Source: Halomonas sp. Bachu 37
GTDB lineage: Bacteria; Pseudomonadota; Gammaproteobacteria; Pseudomonadales; Halomonadaceae
Assembly: GCF_039691755.1 (NCBI RefSeq)
Contig: NZ_CP137552.1
Location: 1,736,001 to 1,800,000 of the forward strand
Direction: 5' to 3'
DNA length: 64,000 nt
The position numbers and the translations under genes were made by a program. Positions within the stretch are counted from its first letter, which is position 1. Each line of letters begins with the position of its first letter. The notes under the pieces are model-generated. The model was given only the letters and a program-made list of their open reading frames with translations. It made no database searches and was not told the DNA's origin. Shown here piece after piece: positions 36,043 to 43,875 of this stretch.

Positions 36043-36055
36043 CGTATGGCATACG
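36043..36055. promoter_or_regulatory. palindrome CGTATGGCATACG between fadH and the EamA gene
   Basis: Six bases on each side pair perfectly around a single central G. It lies 42 bases before the fadH start and 85 bases before the divergent exporter start, a position suited to an operator for one or both genes. No regulator gene is adjacent, so the binding protein is unknown. Confidence 0.4.
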
Positions 36056-36139
36056 ACGGATCACGTACAGCCTTCGAAGGTCTTGCCGTCTTCGGCAAAC
36101 CACGTCACATTGTCAGGCTTGATGAGAGGAAGGAACCCC

Positions 36140-37045
36140 ATGCCATTTAAGTACTTTATCCCGCCCTTGATCGCGGTGCTGATCTGGTCGGGCAACATGA
36201 CCATCAATCAGCTCACCGTCGGCACTATCGCTCCCAGCAGCATCGCGTTTCTGCGCTGGCTACTCGCCCTGGTGGTGTTGACGCCCTTCGTACTGCCCGC
36301 GGCACTGCGCCACCGCGACGAGATTCGCCGCCAATGGCCCCGGCTCGCCTTGCTGGGGCTGCTCGGCATGGGGCTGTGGCAAGGGCTTGCTTACGTCGCG
36401 GCGGCAACCACCAGCGCCACCAACATGGGTATTCTGGCCGCCATGGTGCCGCTATTGACGGTGCTATTGAGCGCACTGATCCTGCGCGAGCCACCTACGC
36501 TCGGCGGGGTGCTGGGCGGAGCGGTGGCGTTTGTCGGTGTCACCGTGCTGCTGGGGCACGGTAATCCGCTTTCGTTGCTGCATCTAGAGGTAGCTCGCGG
36601 CGATGCGCTGATGGTGGCGGCGGCGACCTGCTACGCGCTTTACGGTGTCATGCTCAAGCTCTGGGGCATGCAGCTTCCGCCCTGGGTGATGCTGTATGCT
36701 CAGGTCTGCTTCGCGGTGCTTTTCCTGTTGCCTGGCTACTTGCTGGGGCCGATGACCCCGGTCGATATTCACAATATCGGGCTGATCGCCTATGCCGGCA
36801 TTCCCGCCTCCATCATCACCACCTACCTGTGGATGCGTGCAGTGCGCCAGATCGGGGCGAACCAGGCGAGTATCTTCATCAACCTGATGCCACTGTTCAG
36901 CGCCATCATCGCCATGCTGTTGCTGGGAGAGCGTGTAGCCGGCTTCCATTTCATCGGCGGGCTGCTGATTCTGACCGGGGTGATCATGGCGCAAACGTTG
37001 ACTCGCCCGCTGGCTCAGCCGATGGCACGTAGCGAGCGCGCTTGA
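36140..37045 (+). CDS. EamA/DMT-family transporter
   Basis: A 301-residue integral membrane protein with ten predicted helices arranged as two EamA repeats (residues 5-135 and 150-285), the drug/metabolite exporter architecture. The repeats show the usual RWLLALVVLTPF and GANQASIFINLMPLFSAIIAMLLLGE sequences. Substrates of this family range from amino acids to purines and cannot be told from sequence. GAGGAAGGAACCCC precedes the ATG. The frame stays open far upstream through DNA antisense to fadH, but that extension is not considered coding. A clear intrinsic terminator follows. Confidence 0.9.
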   Translation: MPFKYFIPPLIAVLIWSGNMTINQLTVGTIAPSSIAFLRWLLALVVLTPFVLPAALRHRDEIRRQWPRLALLGLLGMGLWQGLAYVAAATTSATNMGILAAMVPLLTVLLSALILREPPTLGGVLGGAVAFVGVTVLLGHGNPLSLLHLEVARGDALMVAAATCYALYGVMLKLWGMQLPPWVMLYAQVCFAVLFLLPGYLLGPMTPVDIHNIGLIAYAGIPASIITTYLWMRAVRQIGANQASIFINLMPLFSAIIAMLLLGERVAGFHFIGGLLILTGVIMAQTLTRPLAQPMARSERA

Positions 37046-37087
37046 CCCTTAGCAAGGCAAGCGCAGACCCGGCATTAAACGTTTGGC

Positions 37088-37140
37088 CAGGAAGCGCTTG
37101 TTCAAGAAACGATTATTCAAGAAACGATTGCTCAAGAAAT
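37088..37140. repeat. 15-bp tandem repeat, about 3.5 copies, after the EamA gene
   Basis: Units CAGGAAGCGCTTGTT (diverged), CAAGAAACGATTATT, CAAGAAACGATTGCT and the partial CAAGAAAT stand end to end. The array starts 43 bases after the stop codon and ends shortly before the terminator hairpin, so it lies in the 3' untranslated RNA. Confidence 0.82.
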
Positions 37141-37158
37141 GAGTCATACCCCCAGCCG

Positions 37159-37186
37159 ACCCACATCGCCCTACGATGTGGGTTTT
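37159..37186 (+). terminator. intrinsic terminator of the EamA gene
   Basis: A 10-bp stem (ACCCACATCG and complement) with a five-base loop is followed directly by TTTT on the plus strand. It is about 54 bp before the next start codon, separating the exporter gene from the GNAT-nitrilase gene. Confidence 0.8.
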
Positions 37187-37239
37187 AGCGTCCGTGCTAA
37201 ACTCGGTCATCTCGTTCCCCTGATGAGAAACGCCACGCT

Positions 37240-38805
37240 ATGTCGCTAGAAGATCTGCACCTCAATCTACGCAATCTGTCATCGGATGATTACGGTCAGC
37301 TCAAGACCCTGATGGATGCCGTGTATCATGATATCGGTGGTGCCTGGCCCAAGCGCACCATCGACAAGCTGATCCAGGAGTTCCCCGACGGCCAGATCGC
37401 CATCGAGGACGATGGCCGTCTGGTCGGCGTGGCGCTTACCGCACAAGTGGATTACGACGATTTCTCCAATCCGCATAAATACGACGACCTGATCGGTCAC
37501 CGGGAGATCATTCTCAACGATGCCGATGGCGACGCCATGTACGGGCTGGATGTGCTGATCCATCCCGACTATCGCGGCTATCGTCTGGGTCGGCGCTTGT
37601 ATGAAGCGCGAAAGGAGCTGTGCCGTTCGCTCAACCTGCGGGCAATACTCGCCGGCGGCCGCATCCCCAGTTATCACCAGTACCCCGATCTCTCCCCCGC
37701 CGAGTATATCGAGCGGGTAGCGCGCAAGGAGATTCACGATCCGATTCTCTCCTTCCAACTGGCCAACGACTTCCAGGTCAAGCGCCTGCTGCGCAAGTAC
37801 CTGCCCGAAGACGAGAAGTCCCAAGGCTTCGCCACGTTACTGGAGTGGAACAACATTCTCTTCGAGCCCGCCGAGCGGGTACTGGAGAACCGCCCCACTC
37901 AGGTGCGTATCGGTGCCGTGCAGTGGCAGATGCGCGAATGCGCCTCGATGGAGGCCGTGCTGCAGCAGGTGGAGTACTTCGTCGATGCACTCTCCAGCTA
38001 CCAGAGCGACTTCGCCGTCTTCCCGGAACTGTTCAATGCGCCGCTGATGGGGTTGCAGGACCGAGCTACTCAGCAGGATCAGATCGCCGCCATCCGTTTC
38101 CTGGCCGGATTCACCGAGCAGTTCAAGACCGAGCTGTCGCGCATGGCGGTCTCCTACAACATCAATATCGTCGCCGGCTCGATGATTGAGGTGGGCGAGG
38201 AAGACCGGCTCTACAACGTCAGTTACCTGTGCCACCGTGATGGGCAGGTCGAAAAGCAATCGAAGCTGCATATCACCCCCCAGGAGCGCCGCGAGTGGGT
38301 GATCGAAGGTGGCGATGAATTGCAGGTGTTCGACACCGATGCCGGCCGCGTGGGCATCCTGATCTGCTACGACGTGGAGTTTCCCGAGCTCGCCCGGCTG
38401 CTTGCCGACCAGGACATGGACATCCTCTTCGTGCCGTTCTGGACCGATACCAAGAACGGCTACCTGCGGGTTCGCCACTGCGCCCAGGCGCGGGCCATCG
38501 AGAACGAGTGCTATGTGGTGCTGTGCGGCAGCGTGGGCAACGTACCGTCGATCCGTAACCTGGACATCCAGTACGCCCAGTCGGCGGTGTTCTCGCCCTC
38601 GGATTTCCCCTTCCCCCACGATGCCGTGCTCGCCGAGACCACGCCCAACACCGAGATGGTAATCTTCTCCGATCTCGACCTCACGCGTCTGACCGTGGTG
38701 CGCGCCGAAGGCTCGGTGACCAATCTCAAGGACCGGCGCAAGGACCTGTTCGATCTACGCTGGCGCGACTGGTCGTGGAAGTCGGGTGCCAACCTCAACG
38801 AGTAG
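37240..38805 (+). CDS. GNAT acetyltransferase-carbon-nitrogen hydrolase (nitrilase) fusion protein
   Basis: A 521-residue two-domain protein. Residues 5-210 form a GNAT fold, with VLIHPDYRGYRLGRRLYEAR as the acetyl-CoA-binding loop. Residues 222-510 form a nitrilase-superfamily domain with a complete Glu263-Lys342-Cys376 triad (FPELF, KLHITP, ICYDVEFPE). Fusions of this kind are known across bacteria, but the substrate is unknown; an amide hydrolysed and then acetylated, or the reverse, is possible. The two active sites look intact. The gene is alone, flanked by terminators on both sides. Confidence 0.9.
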   Translation: MSLEDLHLNLRNLSSDDYGQLKTLMDAVYHDIGGAWPKRTIDKLIQEFPDGQIAIEDDGRLVGVALTAQVDYDDFSNPHKYDDLIGHREIILNDADGDAMYGLDVLIHPDYRGYRLGRRLYEARKELCRSLNLRAILAGGRIPSYHQYPDLSPAEYIERVARKEIHDPILSFQLANDFQVKRLLRKYLPEDEKSQGFATLLEWNNILFEPAERVLENRPTQVRIGAVQWQMRECASMEAVLQQVEYFVDALSSYQSDFAVFPELFNAPLMGLQDRATQQDQIAAIRFLAGFTEQFKTELSRMAVSYNINIVAGSMIEVGEEDRLYNVSYLCHRDGQVEKQSKLHITPQERREWVIEGGDELQVFDTDAGRVGILICYDVEFPELARLLADQDMDILFVPFWTDTKNGYLRVRHCAQARAIENECYVVLCGSVGNVPSIRNLDIQYAQSAVFSPSDFPFPHDAVLAETTPNTEMVIFSDLDLTRLTVVRAEGSVTNLKDRRKDLFDLRWRDWSWKSGANLNE

Positions 38806-38815
38806 GCCTACCCTT

Positions 38816-38853
38816 ACAACAAAACGCCGCCCTGATAGGCGGCGTTTTGTTGT
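38816..38853. terminator. strong bidirectional terminator between the nitrilase fusion and the alkyltransferase-like gene
   Basis: A 16-bp perfect stem with a six-base loop (CTGATA); the lower part is A/T-rich so that AAAA and TTTT flank the GC core (ACGCCGCC) in both directions. It fills the 55-bp gap between two convergent genes. Confidence 0.9.
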
Positions 38854-38860
38854 GCAATAT

Positions 38861-39160
38861 CTAATCAGGCCAGAGCAGATGGACGGGCACTCGCCCCTTG
38901 GCGTCGAACGTTACGCCTTCGTCGCGCAGCTTCTGGTGCTGACGCGCGGCCCCGCCGTGATCGGCAAGCTTCAGCGATGCGGCGATCACGCGGTGCCAGG
39001 GCAGCTGGTGCCCGTCCGGCAGGTGACGCATGGCCGATCCCACCATGCGCGGTGTCGCCCCTTCGGTCATCGCCGCAATGCGCCCATAGGTGGTGACACG
39101 CCCGGCGGGAATCCTGTCGACGATGGTGTATATCTGCTCGAGCAGCTCGGGGCGCGGCAT
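38861..39160 (-). CDS. alkyltransferase-like protein (ATL; MGMT family with Trp in place of Cys)
   Basis: A 99-residue protein with the DNA-binding domain of O6-alkylguanine-DNA methyltransferases: IYTIVDRIPAGRVTTYGRIAAMTEG, a helix-turn-helix with PRMVGSAMRHLP, then LPWHRVIAA. The acceptor Cys of the PCHRV motif is replaced by Trp (PWHRV), so it cannot remove alkyl groups. Proteins of this type (E. coli YbaZ/Atl, S. pombe Atl1) bind O6-alkylguanine and hand it to nucleotide excision repair. Isolated gene, upstream of the AGCS gene end by about 60 bp on the same strand. Confidence 0.9.
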   Translation of the reverse strand: MPRPELLEQIYTIVDRIPAGRVTTYGRIAAMTEGATPRMVGSAMRHLPDGHQLPWHRVIAASLKLADHGGAARQHQKLRDEGVTFDAKGRVPVHLLWPD

Positions 39161-39221
39161 CGCGTTCGCCTCTAGTAGCCCACCTTCCTCACAGACGGTG
39201 GGCTTATTACGCAGGATTGGC

Positions 39222-40673
39222 TTACTTTTTCTTCGGCCAGGCGTTGGGGTCTACCTTGTTGGCCAGCTTGGGGAACTTGCTGGGATCGAAGACCGGTTCC
39301 TTGCCCGCTTTCAGCTGCTGGTCATAATCACGGAACAGGGCAAAGGCAATCGGCGACAGCAGCAGGATCGCCACCAGGTTGATGATCGCCATCATGCCCA
39401 TGGAGAGATCGGCGAAGTTCCAGATAGCCCCAAGACTCGCCACCGAACCGACCATGACCATTCCCAGCACGGCTAGACGGTAGATCAGCACCGCTACCGG
39501 CGCACGACTTCCGGCCAGGTACTCGATATTGGATTCACCATAGGAGTAATTGGCTATCACCGAGGTAAAGGCGAACAACAGAATCGCCACGGCGATAAAC
39601 ATGGCCCCCCAATCCCCCACGTGACTGGACAGAGCCATTTGAGTCAACTGGATACCGTTGGCTTCTTCACTGGCCAGCAATTCCGGGCCGGCCATGATGA
39701 TGATCGCCGCGGTCGCGGTGCAGATCACCAAGGTATCGAGAAAGACGCCGAGCATCTGAATGAAGCCCTGGGCCGCCGGATGATCGGGGTTTGTGCTGGC
39801 GGTTGCCGCCGCGTTGGGTGCCGAGCCCATGCCCGCCTCGTTGGAGAACAATCCACGCTGTATGCCGTTGATGATCGCCTGGGACACTGCAAAGCCCATC
39901 GCGCCACCCGCGGCCTGCTCTAAGCCGAAAGCGCTGCGCACAATGGTCATGATTGCCGCGGGCAACTCGGTAATGTTCAGCACGACGACAATCAACGCCA
40001 ATACCAGGTACAGAAGCGCCATCAGCGGCACGATCAACTCGGCCACCTTGGCGATTGACTTCACGCCGCCGAAGATAATGGGAGCGACCACAACCACCAG
40101 CACCAGCCCCATGGCCCAGGTGGGCACGGCAAATGCCTGTTCCATGGCCTGGGCGATGGAGTTTGCCTGCACGCTGTTGAACGCCAGGCCGAAGGCAATG
40201 ATCAAGCAGATCGAGAACAGTACCGCCAGCCAGCGTAGCCCCAGGCCGCGCTCGATATAACGCGCGGGCCCGCCACGGAATGTACTGTCGCCATGATCAA
40301 CCTTGTAGGCCTGAGCCAGCGTCGACTCGACAAAACTGGTCGCCATGCCCACCATGGCGGTCATCCACATCCAGAAAATGGCACCGGGGCCACCAAAGTA
40401 GATCGCTACCGCCACACCAGCCAGGTTACCGGTCCCGACCCGCGCCGCCAGGCTCGTCGAGAGCGCCTGGAACGACGAAATTCCGCCGTTGGACTCCCGC
40501 GAACCACGCAACAGCTTGAACATGTGACCGAAGTAACGCACCTGAATGGCGCGTGTCATGACGGTGAAATAGAGACCCGCACCGATCAAAAGATAAATCA
40601 GCACACTGCCCCAGAGCAGACCGTTGCCGCGATCGATCAGCGACATCAACAGTGCTGGAAGAGAAAAATCCAT
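39222..40673 (-). CDS. alanine/glycine:cation (Na+) symporter, AGCS family
   Basis: A 483-residue membrane protein with about eleven predicted helices and the AGCS signature GGISSFQALSTSLAARVGTGNLAGVA near the N terminus, followed by GGPGAIFWMWMTAMVG. It imports small neutral amino acids with Na+ (or H+) in the cytoplasmic membrane. The C-terminal tail ends in VDPNAWPKKK. It has no partner gene. Upstream lies a 303-bp gap containing a LysR-like remnant. Na+-coupling fits the antiporter-rich, salt-adapted setting. Confidence 0.92.
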   Translation of the reverse strand: MDFSLPALLMSLIDRGNGLLWGSVLIYLLIGAGLYFTVMTRAIQVRYFGHMFKLLRGSRESNGGISSFQALSTSLAARVGTGNLAGVAVAIYFGGPGAIFWMWMTAMVGMATSFVESTLAQAYKVDHGDSTFRGGPARYIERGLGLRWLAVLFSICLIIAFGLAFNSVQANSIAQAMEQAFAVPTWAMGLVLVVVVAPIIFGGVKSIAKVAELIVPLMALLYLVLALIVVVLNITELPAAIMTIVRSAFGLEQAAGGAMGFAVSQAIINGIQRGLFSNEAGMGSAPNAAATASTNPDHPAAQGFIQMLGVFLDTLVICTATAAIIIMAGPELLASEEANGIQLTQMALSSHVGDWGAMFIAVAILLFAFTSVIANYSYGESNIEYLAGSRAPVAVLIYRLAVLGMVMVGSVASLGAIWNFADLSMGMMAIINLVAILLLSPIAFALFRDYDQQLKAGKEPVFDPSKFPKLANKVDPNAWPKKK

Positions 40674-40976
40674 ACTAGTTACACCTTAAAGAACATTTGA
40701 TGGCGCATCATTCTTCACGACTGCACCAAAATGGCAAGAAAATTGGCAATATCTGACTTTTTCGACAAAAAGCACTAGTTATATTGAGTTCTTCAGCCAT
40801 TGCCACACCAGTGCCGCCTCCTCCCTCACTTGGCGCCGGCTGGGCCGCACCAGCCAGAACCGCTCGTCGCTGAGTACGCTGCCTACTGGCACGCCAATGC
40901 CAAGCTTGAAAACAACCAAACGGAAAATATGTTTGTATAGAATGACACTTAAAGACATTCACAAAGGAGTCAGCCG
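40674..40976. other. intergenic region between AGCS and betaine-binding genes
   Basis: 303 bases without an intact gene. It contains promoter DNA for the divergent genes at each end (AT-rich on both sides) and, in the middle, a minus-strand coding remnant resembling the end of a LysR-type regulator. The last 15 bases hold AAAGGAGT, the ribosome-binding site of the betaine-binding gene. Confidence 0.6.
40779..40907 (-). pseudogene. remnant of a LysR-type regulator C terminus
   Basis: One minus-strand frame without a start gives about 42 residues ending in a stop: FKLGIGVPVGSVLSDERFWL, then VRPSRRQVREEAALVWQWLK. The order (a small Gly-rich strand of the type GLGVALG, then a strand with WLVRPS, then an amphipathic helix ending in WL) is that of the end of the substrate-binding domain in GcvA-like LysR proteins. 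GC content is higher than the flanks. No helix-turn-helix part remains. It is either the decayed end of a regulator that once controlled a neighbour or a chance similarity; length is too short for certainty. Confidence 0.4.
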
Positions 40977-41909
40977 ATGACCCATACCCTGACGAAGCTC
41001 GTGACCGGCATCTCTCTCGCCACCCTGGCCGCCACGGCACAGGCCGACGACAAGACATTGGATTTCGGCGTACCCGCCTGGCCGGGTATCACGGTCAAGA
41101 CAGAAATCGCCGAACAGCTGCTGGGCCCGCTGGGGTACGACACCCAGGCCAACGAGCTGGGCCTGCAGGTGATCTACCAGGGCATGGAAAGCGGTGATAT
41201 CGACGTCTTTCTCGGCGGTTGGATGCCGGCACAACGGGACATGTTCACGCCTCGCGAGGAGAGCGGCAGCATCGTCAGCGTGGCCAATAACGTCGATGGC
41301 GCACAGATGACCCTGGCGGTACCCGAGTATCTCTATGAGGACGGTATCCAGAGCTTCGCCGACCTAGACGACAACCGTGAGCGGTTCAACGGCAAGATCC
41401 ACGGGTTCGGCGCTGGCTCCGCGGCCAGCGAAATCCTGGAAGCGGCCATCGATGACGATACCTGGGGCCTCGGTGACTGGAGCCTGGTGGATACCAGCGA
41501 AGTCGGCATGCTCAGCGCCGCCCGCGATGCCATTTCCCGCGAGGAAGCCATCGTCTGGGTGGGCTGGACACCGCACTGGATGAACCTGGAACTGCCGATG
41601 CGCTATCTCGAGGACCCCAAGGACCTGTTCGGCGAGAACAACGGCGAAAGCGAAGTCCTGACCCTGGTACGCGGCGACTACGCCGAATCCAATCCCAACC
41701 TGCTGGCCTTTTTCGAAAACTTCACCTTCAGCGCCGAGGAGCAGAGCTGGATGATTCAGGAGTACGGCCAGCAGGAGCGTGATCTCAGCGAGGTCGCCAG
41801 CCAATGGATCGCCGACAATACCGAGCGTGTCGAAGCCATGCTGACCGATGTCACCAGCACCGATGGCGAGCCCGCCTGGCCGATCATCGAAGCCAGCCTT
41901 GCGCAGTAA
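40977..41909 (+). CDS. glycine betaine/choline ABC transporter substrate-binding protein
   Basis: A 310-residue periplasmic protein of the OpuAC/ProX-ChoX family. The signal peptide covers residues 1-23 (ISLATLAATAQA). The mature part shows LDFGVPAWPGITVKTEIAE and DVFLGGWMPAQRD, and repeated aromatic positions (VGWTPHWMN) typical for boxes that bind quaternary ammonium groups. AAAGGAGT precedes the ATG. No ATP-binding or permease gene is adjacent, so it is an orphan that would serve a transporter elsewhere. Uptake of betaine or choline matches osmoprotection in a halophile. It could bind choline, betaine or carnitine. Confidence 0.88.
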   Translation: MTHTLTKLVTGISLATLAATAQADDKTLDFGVPAWPGITVKTEIAEQLLGPLGYDTQANELGLQVIYQGMESGDIDVFLGGWMPAQRDMFTPREESGSIVSVANNVDGAQMTLAVPEYLYEDGIQSFADLDDNRERFNGKIHGFGAGSAASEILEAAIDDDTWGLGDWSLVDTSEVGMLSAARDAISREEAIVWVGWTPHWMNLELPMRYLEDPKDLFGENNGESEVLTLVRGDYAESNPNLLAFFENFTFSAEEQSWMIQEYGQQERDLSEVASQWIADNTERVEAMLTDVTSTDGEPAWPIIEASLAQ

Positions 41910-41969
41910 GCACAGCCTGTCGGGGCGTTTCGACTATTCTGTGAAGTCTGCCTGTCAGCGAAGTATCGC

Positions 41970-42773
41970 ATGCCGTCATTCTTTCGTTTGAAGCGCGGTT
42001 CTCATGGCGGGCTTCCCAAGGCAGATTGGCGGGAGGCCTGCTCGCGCGTGCCCTTGCTGGCGACGCTGCCTGAGGATGAATCACGGCGCCTGGCCGGCCG
42101 CGCCCACGACTTTCTCCACCGCAAGCGGCTTACCCTTCACCCCGCCCTGGGCGATACGCCCTTCGACCCTCCCGCCCAGCTGGCGCTGGCCGGGCAGGCT
42201 TGCCTGCTGACGCTTGGTTGGCAAGGGCACGAGCATCGCGAGGCGTTCGCTAACGTTCATGAAATCCTCATCCTGCCCGAGGGGTTCTCCCGCCAGGTAG
42301 AGGAGATGGATGAATTCGGTATCGTTCATGAGTACAGCGACCTGCGCGCCGGGGAAACTTCCTATCAAGGGCCGGTGGTCGTCTCCTTCACCGACTTGAT
42401 GCAGAGCGGCGAATTCAGCGGCTTCAATGTGCTGATTCATGAACTAGCGCATAAACTGGATATGGGCAATTCGATGGATATCGACGGTTTCCCTCCCTTG
42501 CCGCGAGAGATATCCGCCGTTGAATGGCATGCCAGTTTCTCCGCGGTATGGGAGGATCTTGCCGCTCGCCTGGCTCGCGGCCACGCCACACCGATCGATG
42601 ATTACGCCGCCAGCCATCCCGGTGAATGCTTTGCCGTCTGCTGCGAGTACTTCTTCTGCGATCCGCAGACACTGGAAGGCGCCTATCCCGAGCTCTACCG
42701 GCTTCTCCAGCGTTATTTCAACCAGGACCCGCTGGCACGCTGGGCGGCCGAGCGCAGGCGGACTATGCTATAA
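41970..42773 (+). CDS. mtfA: MtfA-type zinc peptidase (M90 family)
   Basis: A 267-residue cytosolic metallopeptidase. The zinc motif HELAH is at residues 157-161 (VLIHELAHKLD), and the third ligand region is Glu219 in HPGECFAVCCEYFF, all as in E. coli MtfA. There the protein binds the repressor Mlc and modulates glucose PTS expression, and has aminopeptidase activity. Whether an Mlc counterpart exists here is unknown. It follows the betaine-binding gene by 60 bp and could be cotranscribed; no terminator is visible between them. Confidence 0.9.
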   Translation: MPSFFRLKRGSHGGLPKADWREACSRVPLLATLPEDESRRLAGRAHDFLHRKRLTLHPALGDTPFDPPAQLALAGQACLLTLGWQGHEHREAFANVHEILILPEGFSRQVEEMDEFGIVHEYSDLRAGETSYQGPVVVSFTDLMQSGEFSGFNVLIHELAHKLDMGNSMDIDGFPPLPREISAVEWHASFSAVWEDLAARLARGHATPIDDYAASHPGECFAVCCEYFFCDPQTLEGAYPELYRLLQRYFNQDPLARWAAERRRTML

Positions 42774-42853
42774 ACGCTTGATATCACCACCTTGCAAGGC
42801 ACGGTGATGCCGGGCGAATCAGCATAAGCGATAAAATGAAAGGGAGCGTTTGA

Positions 42854-43192
42854 ATGAGCATTACGGCCTTCTGGCATGAAATAACGACCATCTTTTCGCC
42901 AATGACCTGGCTGCTGGTGCTTGGCATCATCGTCCTGCTGGGCCTGCATCTGGCGGCGTACATCCACGGTTATCAGCTGCTTGCCTACCGCAGCTACATC
43001 GCCATTGTCCTGTCGCTGCTACTCGGTGCTTCCGCCTTCTGGTGGCTACCGTTAATGGCCAATTCCCACCTGGCTTATATCAATGGCCTGTGGGGCTGGG
43101 TCAGCTTGAGCGTCAGCGCCCTCGTAATCGCCCTCGTCGGCTTCCTCTACTTTCATCCCTTCTGTTTTCTGGTGCGCGAAGCGGGCAAGTGA
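42854..43192 (+). CDS. small three-helix membrane protein (paralogue of the 46465-46824 gene)
   Basis: A 112-residue protein with three predicted membrane helices: TWLLVLGIIVLLGLHLAAY, YIAIVLSLLLGASAFWWLP and a C-terminal WVSLSVSALVIALVGFLYF. The pattern GYQ..., WWLP, a polar Ser/Ala-Asn loop, FHPFCFLVR recurs in the other protein (GYR, WWVP, LHPLSYLIR), so both belong to one uncharacterised family. A GGGAGCG site precedes the ATG. It sits between mtfA and the lipocalin gene, with spacings of 80 and 45 bp. No function is assigned. Confidence 0.7.
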   Translation: MSITAFWHEITTIFSPMTWLLVLGIIVLLGLHLAAYIHGYQLLAYRSYIAIVLSLLLGASAFWWLPLMANSHLAYINGLWGWVSLSVSALVIALVGFLYFHPFCFLVREAGK

Positions 43193-43237
43193 GCAGAACC
43201 GAAAGCATATCTCACGACCTGTCGGTAAGGATTACCC

Positions 43238-43783
43238 ATGAAGTTCAAGACATGGCTGCTATTTCCTCTATTCGGTTCTCTGCTGACCGGATGCGCGGGC
43301 ATACCCGACGGGGCTCGAGCCGTGAACGACTTCGAACTCGACCGCTACCTTGGCCAGTGGTACGAAATCGCCCGGCTGGATCACTCCTTCGAGCGCGATC
43401 TGGATTGCGTCACGGCAAGCTATAGTCTGCGCGACGACGATGTCATACGCGTGATCAATCGGGGCTATAACCTGGAAAAGCAGGAGTGGAACGAAGCCGA
43501 AGGCAAGGCCTATTTCATCGATAGCGAGAACGAGGGAAGGCTCAAGGTGAGCTTCTTCGGCCCCTTCTACGGCGGCTACAATGTGCTGGAACTGGATGAT
43601 GGCTATCAATGGGCGTTGGTATCGGGTCCCAGCCGCGACTACCTGTGGATACTCTCCCGCACGCCCCGGCTCGACCCCAGTGTGGATAAACGTCTGCGCG
43701 AACAAGCTGCCCGGCTCGACTTCCCTGTCGAAGAGTTGATCGAAGTCGAACAGGGCGCAGCCTGCCCCGCACGAGACGATTAA
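43238..43783 (+). CDS. blc: outer-membrane lipoprotein lipocalin (Blc-like)
   Basis: A 181-residue lipocalin with a lipoprotein signal peptide (lipobox LTGC, Cys19). The family motif GQWYEIARLDHSFERDL begins at residue 39, the G-x-W hallmark, and YNVLELDDGYQWALVSGPSRDYLWILSRTP covers the last strands. Bacterial lipocalins of this type sit on the inner face of the outer membrane and are thought to carry lysophospholipids or fatty acids under membrane stress. The TAA stop codon opens a five-copy 14-bp repeat array that lies before the next gene. Confidence 0.92.
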   Translation: MKFKTWLLFPLFGSLLTGCAGIPDGARAVNDFELDRYLGQWYEIARLDHSFERDLDCVTASYSLRDDDVIRVINRGYNLEKQEWNEAEGKAYFIDSENEGRLKVSFFGPFYGGYNVLELDDGYQWALVSGPSRDYLWILSRTPRLDPSVDKRLREQAARLDFPVEELIEVEQGAACPARDD

Positions 43784-43850
43784 AACTATAGAAATAAAAC
43801 TATAGAAATAAAACTATAGAAATAAAACTATAGAAATAAAACTATAGAAA
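43782..43850. repeat. 14-bp tandem array, 4.9 perfect copies, between blc and the dehydrogenase gene
   Basis: The unit AAAACTATAGAAAT is repeated four times without error, and a fifth copy lacks only the last base. The first A's are part of the lipocalin stop codon, and the array ends 25 bases before the next start codon. The strictly uniform copies suggest recent expansion. Because the unit is 14 bp, copy-number change does not affect any frame but would alter spacing before the next gene. Confidence 0.95.
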
Positions 43851-43875
43851 CCCCATCAAGCCGCCAGGAGAAACC

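Noticed and set aside
33875..36139. Long open plus-strand frame opposite fadH, in frame with the EamA gene (would make a 1056-residue protein)
   Set aside because: It is antisense to a complete, well-conserved fadH. The extension has no family resemblance, and a good ribosome-binding site precedes the internal EamA start. GC-rich codon structure commonly keeps antisense frames open.
40900..40945. Sigma-70 promoter for the betaine-binding gene (TTGAAA ... TATAGA)
   Set aside because: The spacing of 24 bp is too long for a functional pair; no better combination was found by eye.
43782..43850. Tandem array considered as a CRISPR or phase-variation tract
   Set aside because: No spacers between copies and no cas genes; the 14-bp unit lies outside coding sequence, so copy change would not switch a reading frame.
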